Positions 47,840 to 56,592 of a stretch of DNA of 64,000 bases are shown here, piece after piece. How positions within the stretch are numbered: the stretch's first letter is position 1; every line of letters starts with the position of its first letter. Below the pieces are notes generated by a model. That model did no database searches, was not told the DNA's origin, and saw only the letters and a program-made list of their open reading frames with translations. Source of the stretch: Bacillus sp. NTK074B (lineage in GTDB: Bacteria > Bacillota > Bacilli > Bacillales > Bacillaceae_B); contig NZ_JAFKOH010000004.1 in NCBI RefSeq assembly GCF_017303375.1, positions 186,001 through 250,000 of the forward strand. Reading direction: 5' to 3'. The translations under genes and the position numbers were made by a program.

Positions 47840-48711
47840 GATTGATGCTCCTTTTCCTTCGTTTCTGAATAATCATAGACCCCTTTGCCTGATTTTCTTC
47901 CCAGGCGTCCGGCTTTTACGTATTTCTCTAACAGTGGGGCAGGACGATATTTCTCCCCGAGCTTTTCGTGAAGATACTTTAAATTATTCAATCGTGTATC
48001 CAAGCCGACTAGATCACCGAGTTCAAACGGGCCCATTGGATAGTTCAGGCCGAGCTTGATGGCTTTATCGATTTCTTCAGGAGATCCTAGTCCTTCCTGG
48101 AGCATATAGAAGGCTTCATTCCCAACGAGGGCCGATATTCTGCTCGTGACAAAACCCGGGAATTCATTAATGACCACCGTTTCTTTCCCCATCATGCGGG
48201 CTACCCCCTCGATGACCTCCGTCGTTTCATCGCTTGTTTCCAATCCTTTCACGATTTCAACAAGGGGCATCTTATGTACAGGATTGAAAAAGTGCATGGC
48301 AATCACTTTGTCTGGTCGTTTTGTAAAGGAGCCGATTTCAGTCGGACTCATGGTAGAAGTATTCGTAGCCAAATAGCAATGTTCCGGGGCATGAGCATCC
48401 AGCACCTCGAATACGCCACGCTTGATGTCTGTTTTTTCCGGAACGGCTTCGATGACCACATCGGCATCCCTTACGGCAATGGACAGATTCGTTGAATAGC
48501 TCATCAACTCTTTTGCTTCTACATACTCCTGCTGACTGAGCTTGTTCCGTTCGACTCCTTTTTGGAAAATGAGCTCAATCTCATTTCCCGCATGATCCAA
48601 CTGTTCTTGTTTGATATCAACCAGTGTCGTACGGAAGCCTCCTGTAGCACTTACATAGGCGATCCCTCTTCCCATTACACCGGAGCCTACTACCACGATA
48701 TGCTGTGTCAT
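47836..48711 (-). CDS. 3-hydroxyacyl-CoA dehydrogenase (PaaH-like, short form)
   Basis: A 291-residue NAD enzyme of the 3-hydroxybutyryl-CoA dehydrogenase class: VVGSGVMGRGIAYVSATGG, catalytic His in AMHFFNPVHKMPLVEIV and NEFPGFVTSRISA. Proteobacterial PaaH is longer, with a duplicated C-terminal domain. The ATG at 48711 with AAAGGGGA is chosen; the longer frame upstream has no site. Expected substrate: 3-hydroxyadipyl-CoA. Confidence 0.9.
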   Translation of the reverse strand: MTQHIVVVGSGVMGRGIAYVSATGGFRTTLVDIKQEQLDHAGNEIELIFQKGVERNKLSQQEYVEAKELMSYSTNLSIAVRDADVVIEAVPEKTDIKRGVFEVLDAHAPEHCYLATNTSTMSPTEIGSFTKRPDKVIAMHFFNPVHKMPLVEIVKGLETSDETTEVIEGVARMMGKETVVINEFPGFVTSRISALVGNEAFYMLQEGLGSPEEIDKAIKLGLNYPMGPFELGDLVGLDTRLNNLKYLHEKLGEKYRPAPLLEKYVKAGRLGRKSGKGVYDYSETKEKEHQS

Positions 48712-48781
48712 GTCTGGTTTCCCCTTTCTCGCAATAAGGGGTTGACCCTGATTGGGCAACCCCTTGCTTGATGATGATTTC

Positions 48782-50299
48782 TTACACGCCAAATGGATTT
48801 AACGGACGGTTTCCGAAGTACGAAATGATACTCTTCGTTTCTGTATACAGATCCAGCGTCTCCACGCAGAGCTCCCGGCCGAATCCGGATTGCTTGTAGC
48901 CCCCGAACGGAGTACCAGGGAAAGCAGAGAACGGACAGTTCACCATGACGATTCCAGCCTGGATCGCTTTCGATACTCTTGTTGCACGTCCATGGTTTTG
49001 AGTCCAAACGGCAGATCCCAGTCCATATTCGCTGTCGTTTGCCAGTTTGATTGCTTCTTTTTCATCTTTGAACTTCATTACGACCACGACCGGTCCGAAG
49101 ATCTCTTCTTTCACAACCTTCATATCATGATTTACATCGGTGATGATGGTTGGCTCATACCAGTAGCCATTTTCGAATCCTTCCACTTTGGCAGGACTTC
49201 CTCCGGCTAAGATCGTTGCTCCTTCTTCTTTGGCAGATTGAACATATCCATCGATCGTATCCAGCTGACCCTGGTTGATGATGGCCCCGATGTGAGTGCC
49301 TTTATCATGTGGGTCGGCAAGTTTCAGCTTCTTCGTCTTCTCAACGAACTTTTCCATGAACTCGTCGTAAATATCTTCATGCACATATAACCTTGAACGG
49401 GCTTCACAGGATTGACCCGTATTATAAAAGATTCCGAATAGGGATCCATCCACAGCTGCATCCACATCAGCATCATCAAATACGATATTAGGAGATTTCC
49501 CCCCTAATTCGAGTGTGACTCTTTTTAACGTTTGAGACGCTTTTTCCATAATGTTTTTACCAATAGGAGTGGAACCAGTGAAGGCCACCTTATCCACCTT
49601 TTCATGCTCCACTAAGTAATTACCGACAGAAGAACCTGCACCCGGGATAATGTTGACGACCCCTTCAGGGACTCCGGCTTCAATGCAGATTTCACCTAAT
49701 ACAATAGCTGTAAGTGGTGTAAGGGTTGCTGGCTTTACCACAACCGAACATCCTGCTGCAATCGCTGGAGCTATCTTCCACGCTGCCATCATAAGTGGAT
49801 AATTCCACGGGATGATCTGGGCACATACTCCGACTGGTTCTTTCTCTGCAACATTCGTGAATTGACCCGGTACGTTATTGACCGTCCCACGGTGACCTAC
49901 GATTGCACCTGCATAGAATTCAAAGTCTTCGATTGCCTGCATGACTTGACCCTGTGCCGCGGATAGCGATTTTCCGCTGTCCATGATTTCAAGGGAAACA
50001 AGCTCATTGAAACGGGATCTCATAATGCCTGCAATTTTGTTAAGGACCCGTGAACGCTTATTGATCGGGAACTTCTTCCACTTACCATGATCGAATGCAT
50101 TTCTGGCTGATTCAACGGCTTTTTCAGCATCTTCCACTGATGCAAGAGAAACGGTGGCAATGGCTTCACCTGTTGCCGGGTTGTACGTCGTGAACGTATC
50201 TCCCGACGTGCTTTCCATACGTTGACCATTGATCACCAATGAATAATGCTCTCTTTTCATTTCAAGGACTTCAAAGCTTTGCTCTTTTACTGTAGACAT
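48782..50299 (-). CDS. Aldehyde dehydrogenase of the paa operon
   Basis: A 505-residue NAD(P)-dependent aldehyde dehydrogenase: PWNYPLMMAAWKIAPAIAAG, VTLELGGKSPN with the catalytic Glu, and FYNTGQSCEARSRLYV with the catalytic Cys. Similar to betaine/phenylacetaldehyde dehydrogenases. No PaaZ hydratase domain is fused to it, so it may do only the semialdehyde oxidation after ring opening, or oxidise phenylacetaldehyde to phenylacetate. AAAAGGAG site. Confidence 0.9.
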   Translation of the reverse strand: MSTVKEQSFEVLEMKREHYSLVINGQRMESTSGDTFTTYNPATGEAIATVSLASVEDAEKAVESARNAFDHGKWKKFPINKRSRVLNKIAGIMRSRFNELVSLEIMDSGKSLSAAQGQVMQAIEDFEFYAGAIVGHRGTVNNVPGQFTNVAEKEPVGVCAQIIPWNYPLMMAAWKIAPAIAAGCSVVVKPATLTPLTAIVLGEICIEAGVPEGVVNIIPGAGSSVGNYLVEHEKVDKVAFTGSTPIGKNIMEKASQTLKRVTLELGGKSPNIVFDDADVDAAVDGSLFGIFYNTGQSCEARSRLYVHEDIYDEFMEKFVEKTKKLKLADPHDKGTHIGAIINQGQLDTIDGYVQSAKEEGATILAGGSPAKVEGFENGYWYEPTIITDVNHDMKVVKEEIFGPVVVVMKFKDEKEAIKLANDSEYGLGSAVWTQNHGRATRVSKAIQAGIVMVNCPFSAFPGTPFGGYKQSGFGRELCVETLDLYTETKSIISYFGNRPLNPFGV

Positions 50300-50323
50300 A
50301 ACTCCATCTCCTTTTTGATTGAA

Positions 50324-51097
50324 TTATTTTCCGTGAAAGGCTGGTCTTCTCTTCTCCATAAAGGCTGTCACACCTTCGCGATGATCCTCTGTCAGGCCTG
50401 CGACCCGCTGGGCACAGGCTTCTTTTTCTAAGTATTCATTGAAGGGGAGATCTCTGCTTCCCTTTAATAAGCGCTTCATCAAACCGATTGCCTTGGTCGG
50501 CATGGAGGCGATCCTTTCGGCAAAGGCTGCCGTCTCTTCCTGCCACTCGTCAAGTGAGATGATTTTCGTGACAAGGCCCAATCTTTCTGCTTCATCCGCT
50601 TTTATTTTTTCTCCAAACACGGCCAGCTCCAATGCCTTTGCGTATCCAACTATTTGAGATAAGTAATACAGATTCCCTGAATCAGGGACCAATCCCACAT
50701 GGACAAATGCCTGCACGAAACTTGCTCTCTCTGATATCAACCTGAAATCACAAGCCAGTGCCAGACTGAATCCCGCGCCTGCCGCAACTCCATTGACCGC
50801 GGCGATCACCGGTTTCTCGCATTGCTCAATTTCTTTCACCATCGGTCCGTAGTTATTTCGGAGTACTTCACCGTGATCCATGCTTTCATCCACTTCACTC
50901 AGATCCTGTCCCGAGCAAAAGGCCCTGCCTTCCCCCGTGATGACGATGGCCCGAACCTCTTCATTTCGCGAAGACTCTTTTACCGCCTTATGAATTTCGT
51001 GATTCAGTTGACGGATGAATGCGTTCAGCTTATCGGGACGATTCAGGGTAATCCAGGCTACGTTATTTTTCACTTCATACTTAATCGTTTCGAACAT
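50324..51097 (-). CDS. paaG: 1,2-epoxyphenylacetyl-CoA isomerase (PaaG)
   Basis: A 257-residue crotonase-fold enzyme: RAFCSGQDLSEV, NGVAAGAGFSLALACDFRLIS (oxyanion hole) and FVHVGLVPDSGNLYYL, where the Asp in LVPDSG is characteristic of PaaG. It turns the ring epoxide to the oxepin. AAGGAGG site; 12 bp after the PaaF-like gene. Confidence 0.88.
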   Translation of the reverse strand: MFETIKYEVKNNVAWITLNRPDKLNAFIRQLNHEIHKAVKESSRNEEVRAIVITGEGRAFCSGQDLSEVDESMDHGEVLRNNYGPMVKEIEQCEKPVIAAVNGVAAGAGFSLALACDFRLISERASFVQAFVHVGLVPDSGNLYYLSQIVGYAKALELAVFGEKIKADEAERLGLVTKIISLDEWQEETAAFAERIASMPTKAIGLMKRLLKGSRDLPFNEYLEKEACAQRVAGLTEDHREGVTAFMEKRRPAFHGK

Positions 51098-51109
51098 GCT
51101 GCAGCCTCC

Positions 51110-51889
51110 TTATTTTCCTTTGAAATCAGGTTTGCGTTTTTCCACGAAAGCCTTCATGCCTTCTTTCTGATCTTCAGAGGCAAAAAGAAGATAAAAATTC
51201 TTACGCTCATATTGCATTCCTTCATAAATTGAGGAATCCACGGCTTTATGGACAGACTCCTTGATCAGGCGAAGGGAAAGTGGTGGTTTTGCAGCTAATT
51301 TCCTCGCAAATCTCTCGGTTTCTTCTATTAATAATTCTTTCGGAACCGTCCGGTTGATGATTCCCCATTGGAGTGCTTGAGTCGCTGTGAACATGTCTCC
51401 TGATAATAGCCATTCCATGGCACGGGATTTCCCCATCAGCTTCGTCAGCCTCTGTGTTCCCCCTGCTCCGGGCATGACCCCGAGATTCACTTCCGGAAAA
51501 CCGAAACTCGCATCCTCAGCAGCAAATAATAAATCACAGCAAAGAGCAAGCTCGAATCCCCCGCCAAGGGCAAACCCCTGTACCGCACCGATGATCGGTT
51601 TCTTGATCCAGGCAAGGCGGTCCCATTCGGTGAACTGATTCAATAACTCCAAATCGATTGCTCCGTCCTCTGCCATCTCGTCGATGTCAGCCCCTGCAGC
51701 AAACGCTCTTCCTTTACCGGATAACACCATCACTTTCACACGGTCATTCCGGTCAAATGCCTCGATAGCATGAACGATCTCAGATACCATGGGACGATTG
51801 ATGGCGTTCAGGACATTCGGTCTGTTCAATTCAATGAAGCCAAGTCCGTCCCTCTCGCTCACCACAATATATTCGTACTCTTTACTCAT
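51110..51889 (-). CDS. Enoyl-CoA hydratase (PaaF-like)
   Basis: A 259-residue crotonase: RAFAAGADIDEMAEDG, QGFALGGGFELALCCDLLFA, and the catalytic glutamate pair region FPEVNLGVMPGAGGTQRL, as in true hydratases. Likely hydrates 2,3-dehydroadipyl-CoA. Its ATG overlaps the EthD gene end by 8 bp. A GTCCGTCCC core encodes ERDGLG near the N-terminus. Confidence 0.87.
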   Translation of the reverse strand: MSKEYEYIVVSERDGLGFIELNRPNVLNAINRPMVSEIVHAIEAFDRNDRVKVMVLSGKGRAFAAGADIDEMAEDGAIDLELLNQFTEWDRLAWIKKPIIGAVQGFALGGGFELALCCDLLFAAEDASFGFPEVNLGVMPGAGGTQRLTKLMGKSRAMEWLLSGDMFTATQALQWGIINRTVPKELLIEETERFARKLAAKPPLSLRLIKESVHKAVDSSIYEGMQYERKNFYLLFASEDQKEGMKAFVEKRKPDFKGK

Positions 51890-52190
51890 TCACTTCTTCG
51901 CCGATCATGAGGGTGACAAGATCTGCGGCAAAGCCCATAAGGTCCTTCCCGGAAGCTTTTCCTTCATCGGATTTCATGGCTGCCTTCAGTGCTTCATGGC
52001 TCTCGTAATACATTTCACACATTAAATAATATTTGCCTTCACCGCCCATAGGTGAACCGACGATTCGTGTGACATCCATCTTCTTCAGTCCAGGGATCTT
52101 CGCCGTGATCGGACCGTGTGTATTGAAGTAATGCTCATCAAATTTCTCTTTGTTTTCAGGGTGTTTGTATAATGCAATCAGTTTTACCAT
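51882..52190 (-). CDS. EthD family protein
   Basis: A 102-residue ferredoxin-like (dimeric alpha-beta barrel) protein: VKLIALYKHPENKEKFDEHYFNTHGPITAKIPGLKK, the EthD signature. Function in the paa operon is unknown; related proteins lie beside paa and ether-degradation genes. AAAGGAG site; overlaps the hydratase by 8 bp. Confidence 0.85.
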   Translation of the reverse strand: MVKLIALYKHPENKEKFDEHYFNTHGPITAKIPGLKKMDVTRIVGSPMGGEGKYYLMCEMYYESHEALKAAMKSDEGKASGKDLMGFAADLVTLMIGEEVNE

Positions 52191-52231
52191 AATGGAATCT
52201 CTCCTTTGATTTTCAGTAGTTTAATAGTTTT

Positions 52232-52711
52232 TCACATCATCGTGGATATAGGTTTCATGGCTTCGAACGGGTTCCGGCACTGTTTGCAGTAGAGGATGCT
52301 CCTGCAGGCGGTGGGCCCGAACAGGTTCTCCATGGATGTATAGGGGGAATCACAGTAAGGGCAGTGAATCTCCCAATCTTCTTCCCCTGTAAAATGTTCT
52401 GGCGGCGGCGCAATGCCGAATTCCTTCAGCCGCTCCCGTCCATTCACCGTCAGTCGGTCCGACGTCCATGGCGGAGAATAGACGAACTCCACCTGTACGG
52501 ATCGGACGTCCAGTTGTTCCCTGCACGCCCTCTCCACATTGCCTTTAATGATGTCCAGTGCAGGACAGCCTACAAAAGTCGGAAGAAGCTCGATCACAAG
52601 ATTTCCTTCCTGTTGATCGACGCGATTGACCATTCCGAGATCAACAATGCTGATGGAATCGATTTCAGGATCTTTCACTGTTTGAAGAACATCTAAAACG
52701 GTTGCAGTCAT
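52232..52711 (-). CDS. paaD: Phenylacetate epoxidase assembly protein PaaD
   Basis: A 159-residue MIP18/DUF59 protein (VLDVLQTVKDPEIDSISIVDLGMV) with a C-terminal zinc ribbon (CPYCDSPYTS ... CKQCRNPFEAM). PaaD is thought to help mature the Fe or Fe-S centres of the PaaABCE complex. Follows paaC by 13 bp. Confidence 0.92.
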   Translation of the reverse strand: MTATVLDVLQTVKDPEIDSISIVDLGMVNRVDQQEGNLVIELLPTFVGCPALDIIKGNVERACREQLDVRSVQVEFVYSPPWTSDRLTVNGRERLKEFGIAPPPEHFTGEEDWEIHCPYCDSPYTSMENLFGPTACRSILYCKQCRNPFEAMKPISTMM

Positions 52712-52724
52712 TTTCCTTCATCCT

Positions 52725-53543
52725 TTACCAGCTTGCAGCCGGGTTTGTTTGATAGACTTCGCTTAAGGTCGACAGTGCCGAGTCCAGTTCAGGGGTGTGT
52801 TCACCTAAGCGTCCATTCCCCTTTTTCATGCCTGCCATCGGTGGAAAGGAAAGTTGACAGGACTGGAAGACCGGCTCGAGCGCTATCTCCCAACGTTTTG
52901 TTAAACTTTCTTCCCCTTCGATCAAAGCCATTTGGGACATTTCTTTCCCTCTTGGCCCCAGGGTCAGGACTCCCGCGAATTCTTCCAGCACTCTTTCCAT
53001 TGCCATATTCATACGCTCCCTTGCTTCCCCGCCTGCATTCATCAACTGAATGAACCAGGTTTTCCAGTGAAGCAGGTGATAGTACAATTCTGTATTAATC
53101 TTGACGGCCATCTCGGCAAGTGGTTCATAGGAAGAATTCTTAAGCGCATCGATCCGCACTTTTTTCGCTACACTGTAAAAATAATGCCTTACCACAGCAA
53201 AGGCCCAATCATAGCGTGGTTCCTCCATGTAGTTTCCTGGTCCGTTCACTTCTTCAAGGAGAATGGCATTTCTTCTTTCTGCCGCTGTCCGACCATGGGC
53301 GAGATGGTCCTGATCGCCTTCTCCCAACTCTTCAAGAAGCTGATAAAACATGGTCGCATGCCCCATTGTGTCCTGGTTGATGGAAGAAAACGCAACATCT
53401 TCCTCGATATGGGGAGCGAGCCCCAGCCATTCAGATCCCCGGTATGCGAGGATAAAATCGTCATCAGCCAGCTGATAAAGTAACCTCAAAAGGGCTTCCT
53501 TGTAGTCTGCATTCGGAATGTCCTGTGGACGTTTCACGTTCAT
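52725..53543 (-). CDS. paaC: Ring-1,2-phenylacetyl-CoA epoxidase structural subunit PaaC
   Basis: About 272 residues with the ferritin-like helical bundle (LLYQLADDDFILAYRGSEWLGLAPHIEEDVAFSSINQDTMGHATMFYQLL). It pairs with PaaA as the non-catalytic subunit. ATG 53543 overlaps the paaB stop (ATGA), so it is preferred over ATG 53567. Confidence 0.92.
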   Translation of the reverse strand: MNVKRPQDIPNADYKEALLRLLYQLADDDFILAYRGSEWLGLAPHIEEDVAFSSINQDTMGHATMFYQLLEELGEGDQDHLAHGRTAAERRNAILLEEVNGPGNYMEEPRYDWAFAVVRHYFYSVAKKVRIDALKNSSYEPLAEMAVKINTELYYHLLHWKTWFIQLMNAGGEARERMNMAMERVLEEFAGVLTLGPRGKEMSQMALIEGEESLTKRWEIALEPVFQSCQLSFPPMAGMKKGNGRLGEHTPELDSALSTLSEVYQTNPAASW

Positions 53544-53896
53544 TTCTTCTTCACCAACTCTCCCCATGACATGATTTCTTTCTCATCAAGCATTTCCTGT
53601 TCGTACTGTCTCCACTTCTTTTTCAAATAGCCGTAGCCCTTGGCGTTACGGTAATCTTTATTATCAAGACGGGAGACGCTCTCTCTTTCTTCGGGCGTCA
53701 TCATCCGGACATCCGACCGTTTCACTACCCATATATCCGAAACAGGCTCTCTTCGCATGAAATTCTCCTGGGCCATGACCATGGCTAGTTCATGATTGGG
53801 CGCAAGCAGACTGAACTGATGCTGCATCTGGGCCCCGTCCGTCCTTTTACTAAACACTTCAAATTCCTGATAAAAATTCTGCCCCTTATCTGACAT
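53540..53896 (-). CDS. paaB: Phenylacetyl-CoA epoxidase subunit PaaB
   Basis: A 118-residue PaaB: YQEFEVFSKRTDGAQMQHQFSLLAPNHELAMVMAQENFMRREPVSDIWVVKRSDV. Small adaptor needed for the epoxidase complex. AAGGGA site; 16 bp after paaA. Confidence 0.92.
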   Translation of the reverse strand: MSDKGQNFYQEFEVFSKRTDGAQMQHQFSLLAPNHELAMVMAQENFMRREPVSDIWVVKRSDVRMMTPEERESVSRLDNKDYRNAKGYGYLKKKWRQYEQEMLDEKEIMSWGELVKKK

Positions 53897-53912
53897 CCTG
53901 TCTCATTCCCTT

Positions 53913-54881
53913 CTAACTTACTTGGTCACCAGGGCTTAATGCTTCCCGGACCCATGCATTGTTATCATAGGATAACTCCCTCAAACGGAGGCGGTCCTTC
54001 GATTTTGGCCCGTTATTGCGGATGATTTCCTTGAAGCGGCTCCAGTCGGGCTGCTTGTAGATCCATACATCCTTTTCTTCATCGAAGTACATCGTTTCAT
54101 CCGGAAGGGTGAGCCCCAACGAAAGCATTCTCGGAACATATTTCGTGAAGAAGTCCTGCCGCAACTGTTCATTTGTTTTCGTCCGGATGTTGTATTTGAT
54201 GGTGATATCCTGCTTTGAAGAACCAGTCGTCTTCGCATCACCCGGTCCAAAGAACATGAGGAGCGACTCCCACCAGCGATCCACCGCGTCCTGGACCAAT
54301 GCCTGCTGGTCCGGGGTTCCTTCTGCGAGGGCCATGATGATCGCCTCGCCATGCTGAGCGTGGAATACTTCTTCCGCGCAAATCCGTTTCAAGGCACGCG
54401 CATATGGCCCATACGAAGCATGAAGCATATTCGTTTGTGTAATGATCGCTGCGCCATCCACAAGCCAGCCAATCAATCCCGCGTCTCCCCAGGTCGGTGC
54501 CTCCATATGAAAGACGTTATGAAACTTCAAATCTCCGGAAAATAAATCCCTCATGATATGCTCTCTCGTTTTCCCATAAGGCTTCATCAGATCTTCCGCT
54601 ACACGAAGTAGCAGCTGTCCGTGGCCCATCTCATCCTGTACCTTTGCCATGATCCCCAGTTTCCTTCTGAGGGTCGGTGCTTTCGGGACCCACTCCTTCT
54701 CAGGAAGTGCCCCCATGATTTCACTGATCCCGTGCATGGATATCAGCTTGATCAGCGCATTCCGGTATTCATCCGGCATCCAATCATCGGCCTCTATCTT
54801 TTCGTCATTTTCGATCTTTTTCATAAAATGAGCCATACGCTCATCTTCCGTCAATGGTTGATTTGTCAATACGTCACTCAT
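53913..54881 (-). CDS. paaA: Phenylacetyl-CoA epoxidase catalytic subunit PaaA
   Basis: A 322-residue di-iron monooxygenase. Fe-ligand segments: QDEMGHGQLLLRVAEDL and ICAEEVFHAQHGEAIIMAL, plus RDLFSGDLKFHNVFHMEAPTWGDAGLIGWLVDGAA. It epoxidises phenylacetyl-CoA with O2. ATG follows GAAGGAGG. First of paaABCD, with a TATAACGT half-operator at 54901-54918. No reductase paaE is nearby. Confidence 0.94.
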   Translation of the reverse strand: MSDVLTNQPLTEDERMAHFMKKIENDEKIEADDWMPDEYRNALIKLISMHGISEIMGALPEKEWVPKAPTLRRKLGIMAKVQDEMGHGQLLLRVAEDLMKPYGKTREHIMRDLFSGDLKFHNVFHMEAPTWGDAGLIGWLVDGAAIITQTNMLHASYGPYARALKRICAEEVFHAQHGEAIIMALAEGTPDQQALVQDAVDRWWESLLMFFGPGDAKTTGSSKQDITIKYNIRTKTNEQLRQDFFTKYVPRMLSLGLTLPDETMYFDEEKDVWIYKQPDWSRFKEIIRNNGPKSKDRLRLRELSYDNNAWVREALSPGDQVS

Positions 54882-54900
54882 TGCAGGCCCTCCTTCATCA

Positions 54901-54918
54901 CACCATTACCACGTTATA
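54901..54918. promoter_or_regulatory. Operator half-match upstream of paaA
   Basis: Minus strand TATAACGTGGTAATGGTG keeps TATAACGT of the regulon motif but not its second half. Twenty bases before the paaA start. Confidence 0.4.
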
Positions 54919-54954
54919 CTGAAATCGTGTGATAGATATTTTCATCAAAAAAAT

Positions 54955-56280
54955 TTATTGAAGCATAGCTTCTCCCCTAAGATCGACAATCCGGATGGCT
55001 TTACCTTTCGAGCGGGGTATTTCCCTGGGAGCTCTCACTTTGACATCCATGGAAACATAGCAACGATCTTTCATCAGGCTCTTCACTTTTCTTTCCAGTT
55101 CACTTAGACGGTTATGGTGTAAGTCGTTCGACACCCCATTAAAACATTCATCCGTCACCTCGACCTGCAGCTCCACCAAATCCAGTGCCCCTTTTTTCTT
55201 TAAGTGAACTTGATAATGTGGTGCGAGTTCATTAATCTGAAGCAGAAAGTGCTCCATTTCGGATGGAAACACGTTCACGCCCCTGATGATGAGCATATCA
55301 TCGACTCTTCCTTTCACCCTGGACATCTTCACCGTTGTTCGTCCACATGAGCATGTTCCATGCTGAATTGAAGCGATATCCCCGGTTCTATACCGGATGA
55401 TCGGAAAGGCTTCCTTCGTTAAGCTCGTAAACACAAGCTCCCCGATTTCCCCTTCCGGCAGGGTCTCTAATGTATCAGGGTTAATGACTTCAACGAGGAA
55501 ATGATCCTCTGCAATATGAAGTCCGTCCCTTGCTTCATGACATTCCATGGCAACCCCGGGTCCGATGACTTCACTTAACCCGTAAATGTCGCATGCTTTA
55601 ATATCCATCTTCCGCTCCAGCGTCTTCCTCATTGAATCCGACCATGGCTCAGCCCCGAAGATTCCATATTTTACAGAAAGGGAAGCCGGATCCTTTCCTT
55701 GTGCCTCCATTGATTCGGCTAGATTGAGAACGTAAGAAGGCGTACCGCAGATGATGGACGGCTTGAAGTCTTCCAATAATGTGATCTGCCTGGACATGTT
55801 CCCTCCTGACACCGGAACCGTGATCATCCCGAGCTTCTCACTTCCATAATGAAGGCCCAGTCCGCCGGTAAATAAACCATATCCATATGCGTTATGCAGG
55901 ACATCCCCCGGTTTCCCGCCTGCCATGCTGATTGCCCGTGCCACAATTCCGCCCCACATCTCAATATCATTCTGGGTATAGCCTACGACTGTAGGTTTCC
56001 CGCTCGTACCGCTTGAAGCATGGACCCTTACCATTTCCTCACGCTCTACGGCAAACAGTCCGAACGGGTAATGATCACGAAGGTCTTTCTTAATTGTAAG
56101 CGGTAACATTTTTAAGTCTGCCAAAGACTTTATATCTTCAGGCTTGATGCCCCTTCTCTCAAACTGCTCCCGGTAAAAGGGAACTTTCTCATAAACGACT
56201 GAAGCAACATGTTGCAGTCTCTCAAGTTGAAGGCGCTCCATTTGCGATCGACTGGCAGTTTCAATCTCATGCAAAATCAA
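54955..56280 (-). CDS. paaK: Phenylacetate-CoA ligase
   Basis: A 441-residue AMP-forming ligase: ASSGTSGKPTVVGYTQNDIEMW (P-loop), YGLSEVIGPGVAMECHEARDGLHIAEDHF, YRTGDIASI and GRVDDMLIIRGVNVFPSEME. Activates phenylacetate to phenylacetyl-CoA. Its upstream region (56281-56592) holds an operator-like site, promoter and CodY box. A GTCCGTCCC core encodes ARDGLH. Confidence 0.94.
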   Translation of the reverse strand: MILHEIETASRSQMERLQLERLQHVASVVYEKVPFYREQFERRGIKPEDIKSLADLKMLPLTIKKDLRDHYPFGLFAVEREEMVRVHASSGTSGKPTVVGYTQNDIEMWGGIVARAISMAGGKPGDVLHNAYGYGLFTGGLGLHYGSEKLGMITVPVSGGNMSRQITLLEDFKPSIICGTPSYVLNLAESMEAQGKDPASLSVKYGIFGAEPWSDSMRKTLERKMDIKACDIYGLSEVIGPGVAMECHEARDGLHIAEDHFLVEVINPDTLETLPEGEIGELVFTSLTKEAFPIIRYRTGDIASIQHGTCSCGRTTVKMSRVKGRVDDMLIIRGVNVFPSEMEHFLLQINELAPHYQVHLKKKGALDLVELQVEVTDECFNGVSNDLHHNRLSELERKVKSLMKDRCYVSMDVKVRAPREIPRSKGKAIRIVDLRGEAMLQ

Positions 56281-56318
56281 TGTATCGGCCTCCCTGTCAT
56301 GATTTAAAAATATATTTA

Positions 56319-56338
56319 TATAACGTTAATAATTCGTT
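56319..56338. promoter_or_regulatory. Operator-like site upstream of paaK
   Basis: TATAACGTTAATAATTCGTT matches the paaX-upstream site in its first 12 positions; the second half gives the dyad AACG-N9-CGTT. It lies between the promoter (56371-56399) and the paaK start. Confidence 0.58.
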
Positions 56339-56370
56339 TACTTAAATATGTGTTATATTGAACTACTCAA

Positions 56371-56399
56371 AAGATAACGTGTCTGCTGAAGATTGTCAA
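56371..56399 (-). promoter_or_regulatory. Sigma-A promoter of paaK
   Basis: On the minus strand TTGACA (56399-56394), 17-bp spacer, TATCTT (56376-56371). Confidence 0.6.
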
Positions 56400-56401
56400 T
56401 A

Positions 56402-56416
56402 TATTTTCAGAAAATT
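56402..56416. promoter_or_regulatory. CodY box at the paaK promoter
   Basis: TATTTTCAGAAAATT matches AATTTTCWGAAAATT at 14 of 15, the best CodY match in the window. It abuts the -35. Confidence 0.62.
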
Positions 56417-56592
56417 TAATTAAAGTATCTTTTATGTCATAAGGGACCCGACTGTAGTAGTAATGGAGAAATTCAGAGCTGGAGTGCAACATCATGAACA
56501 GCCGCAATTCTCCTCCCCATTTTTAAAAAGAAGGACATCTCACACCAATACAGAAATCTTACATAGGACAAGTTCTAAAGGGAGGCCATAAA

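Noticed and set aside
53838..53847. GTCCGTCC in paaB as another copy of the repeated core
   Set aside because: Lacks the final C and flanking bases; partial 8-mers such as those at 25838 and 13740 are too short to count.
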